64,000 nt of DNA. It comes from Stichopus chloronotus (taxonomy: Eukaryota > Echinodermata > Holothuroidea > Aspidochirotida > Stichopodidae). The DNA is taken from positions 2,508,501-2,572,500 of the forward strand of contig CM037845.1 in the NCBI GenBank assembly GCA_021234535.1, written 5' to 3'. How positions within the stretch are numbered: the first letter of the stretch is position 1; every line of letters starts with the position of its first letter. The notes beneath the pieces were generated by a model. The model ran no database searches and had not been told where the DNA came from. It saw nothing but the letters and a program-made list of their open reading frames with translations. The translations under genes and the position numbers were made by a program. Shown in pieces: positions 63,553 to 64,000 of the stretch.

Positions 63553-63955
63553 CTGCAAAGAAAACAGTTATTGGTCAGTTAAAATGAATGTTCCACAGAG
63601 GAACAGATGTAAGAAATAGACAAGTGAATATGTACAGCTAGAAAAACACAACTACAAAGAACAGTACAGCCAGTCAAAAAGGAACAAAATATTACAATCA
63701 CCATGACAATAGAAAACGACCAATGAACATACACTGTTACACAGACAGCTGTGAAGAATTTAGCTATTAATCACTTGAAGCTATGTAATAGAGAAAACTT
63801 ATGGAAGAGAGAGACAGGTAAAAATGCACTGCTACAGTAGATAGACACAGCTTCAAGTGAAACAACAGTTGGGCAAAAAAAAAAAATTACAAAATTGCCC
63901 AAACAACAGGACAGATAATGAACAGGTTTCACTAGATCAGCACAGGTGAGATGAA
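63493..63955. repeat. Tandem ~195-200-bp repeats that overlap a coding exon
   Basis: TACAAAATAGCCCC (63493, inside the exon), TACAATCACCATGACAATAG (63693) and TACAAAATTGCCC (63888) each begin a similar block. Each block continues with a GACCAGTGAACA-like and then a TAGACACAGCTG-like segment. Weaker half-units lie near 63605 and 63810, suggesting a ~100-base sub-period. The exon copy is the intact one; the others look like decayed duplicates of the exon's first ~60 bases plus the adjoining intron. Confidence 0.6.
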
Positions 63956-64000
63956 TAATATTACATTAAAATGAATATATGTGTATACCATATTGTAACA

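Overview
The window looks like nuclear DNA from an invertebrate animal. It has AT-rich non-coding sequence, two genes split into small exons by introns of hundreds to thousands of bases, a decayed non-LTR retrotransposon, non-autonomous DNA transposons and a large satellite array. Within animals I lean towards an echinoderm, possibly a sea cucumber. The reasons are the many TAGGCCTA palindromes and the degenerate AGGTCA-rich tandem monomers, both of which I associate with echinoderm genomes. This is an inference, not a proof. No bacterial operon, CRISPR array, rRNA or tRNA was seen. LAYOUT. 1-295: unique flank. 296-10674: 9.5 copies of a 1092-bp unit that look identical to each other; each full unit carries a perfect 64-bp palindrome, and the array stops inside the last palindrome. 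10675-12410: diverged relatives of the unit and an old ~940-bp tandem duplication. 12.6-27.5 kb: repeat-dominated DNA with TTAA-flanked MITEs, a second dispersed family, several poly-C tracts of exactly 16 bases, degenerate minisatellites, and one possible orphan exon (24299-24424, + strand). 27585-32823 (- strand): a complete eight-exon peroxisomal 2-hydroxyacid oxidase gene encoding 374 aa. 34.5-37.1 kb: a diverged collinear copy of the 12.6-18.4 kb region. 37.4-39.1 kb: AGGTCA-rich monomers with two perfect DR1 sites. 38.47-38.64 kb: a weak exon candidate on the - strand. 39.1-45.7 kb: no gene seen, but a cluster of TGAYRTCA-like motifs at 44.3-44.7 kb. 45747-63552 (- strand): eight coding exons, 304 aa, of a DHHC palmitoyltransferase of the ZDHHC9/14/18 clade, whose 5' end lies beyond the window. 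One of its introns has the hallmarks of a minor-spliceosome AT-AC intron and hosts the retrotransposon. A hAT-type MITE with an 8-bp target duplication lies at 57.4-57.7 kb. THE GENES TOGETHER. The oxidase and the palmitoyltransferase lie on the same strand but act in unrelated processes: peroxisomal FMN-dependent oxidation of 2-hydroxyacids, and S-acylation of proteins on endomembranes. I see no sign of a gene cluster or shared pathway. I did not find a convincing new biological system. The best leads are the palindrome-bearing array with its break inside a palindrome, the AT-AC intron, the exon-derived tandem repeats at 63.5-64.0 kb, and the duplicated repeat block.
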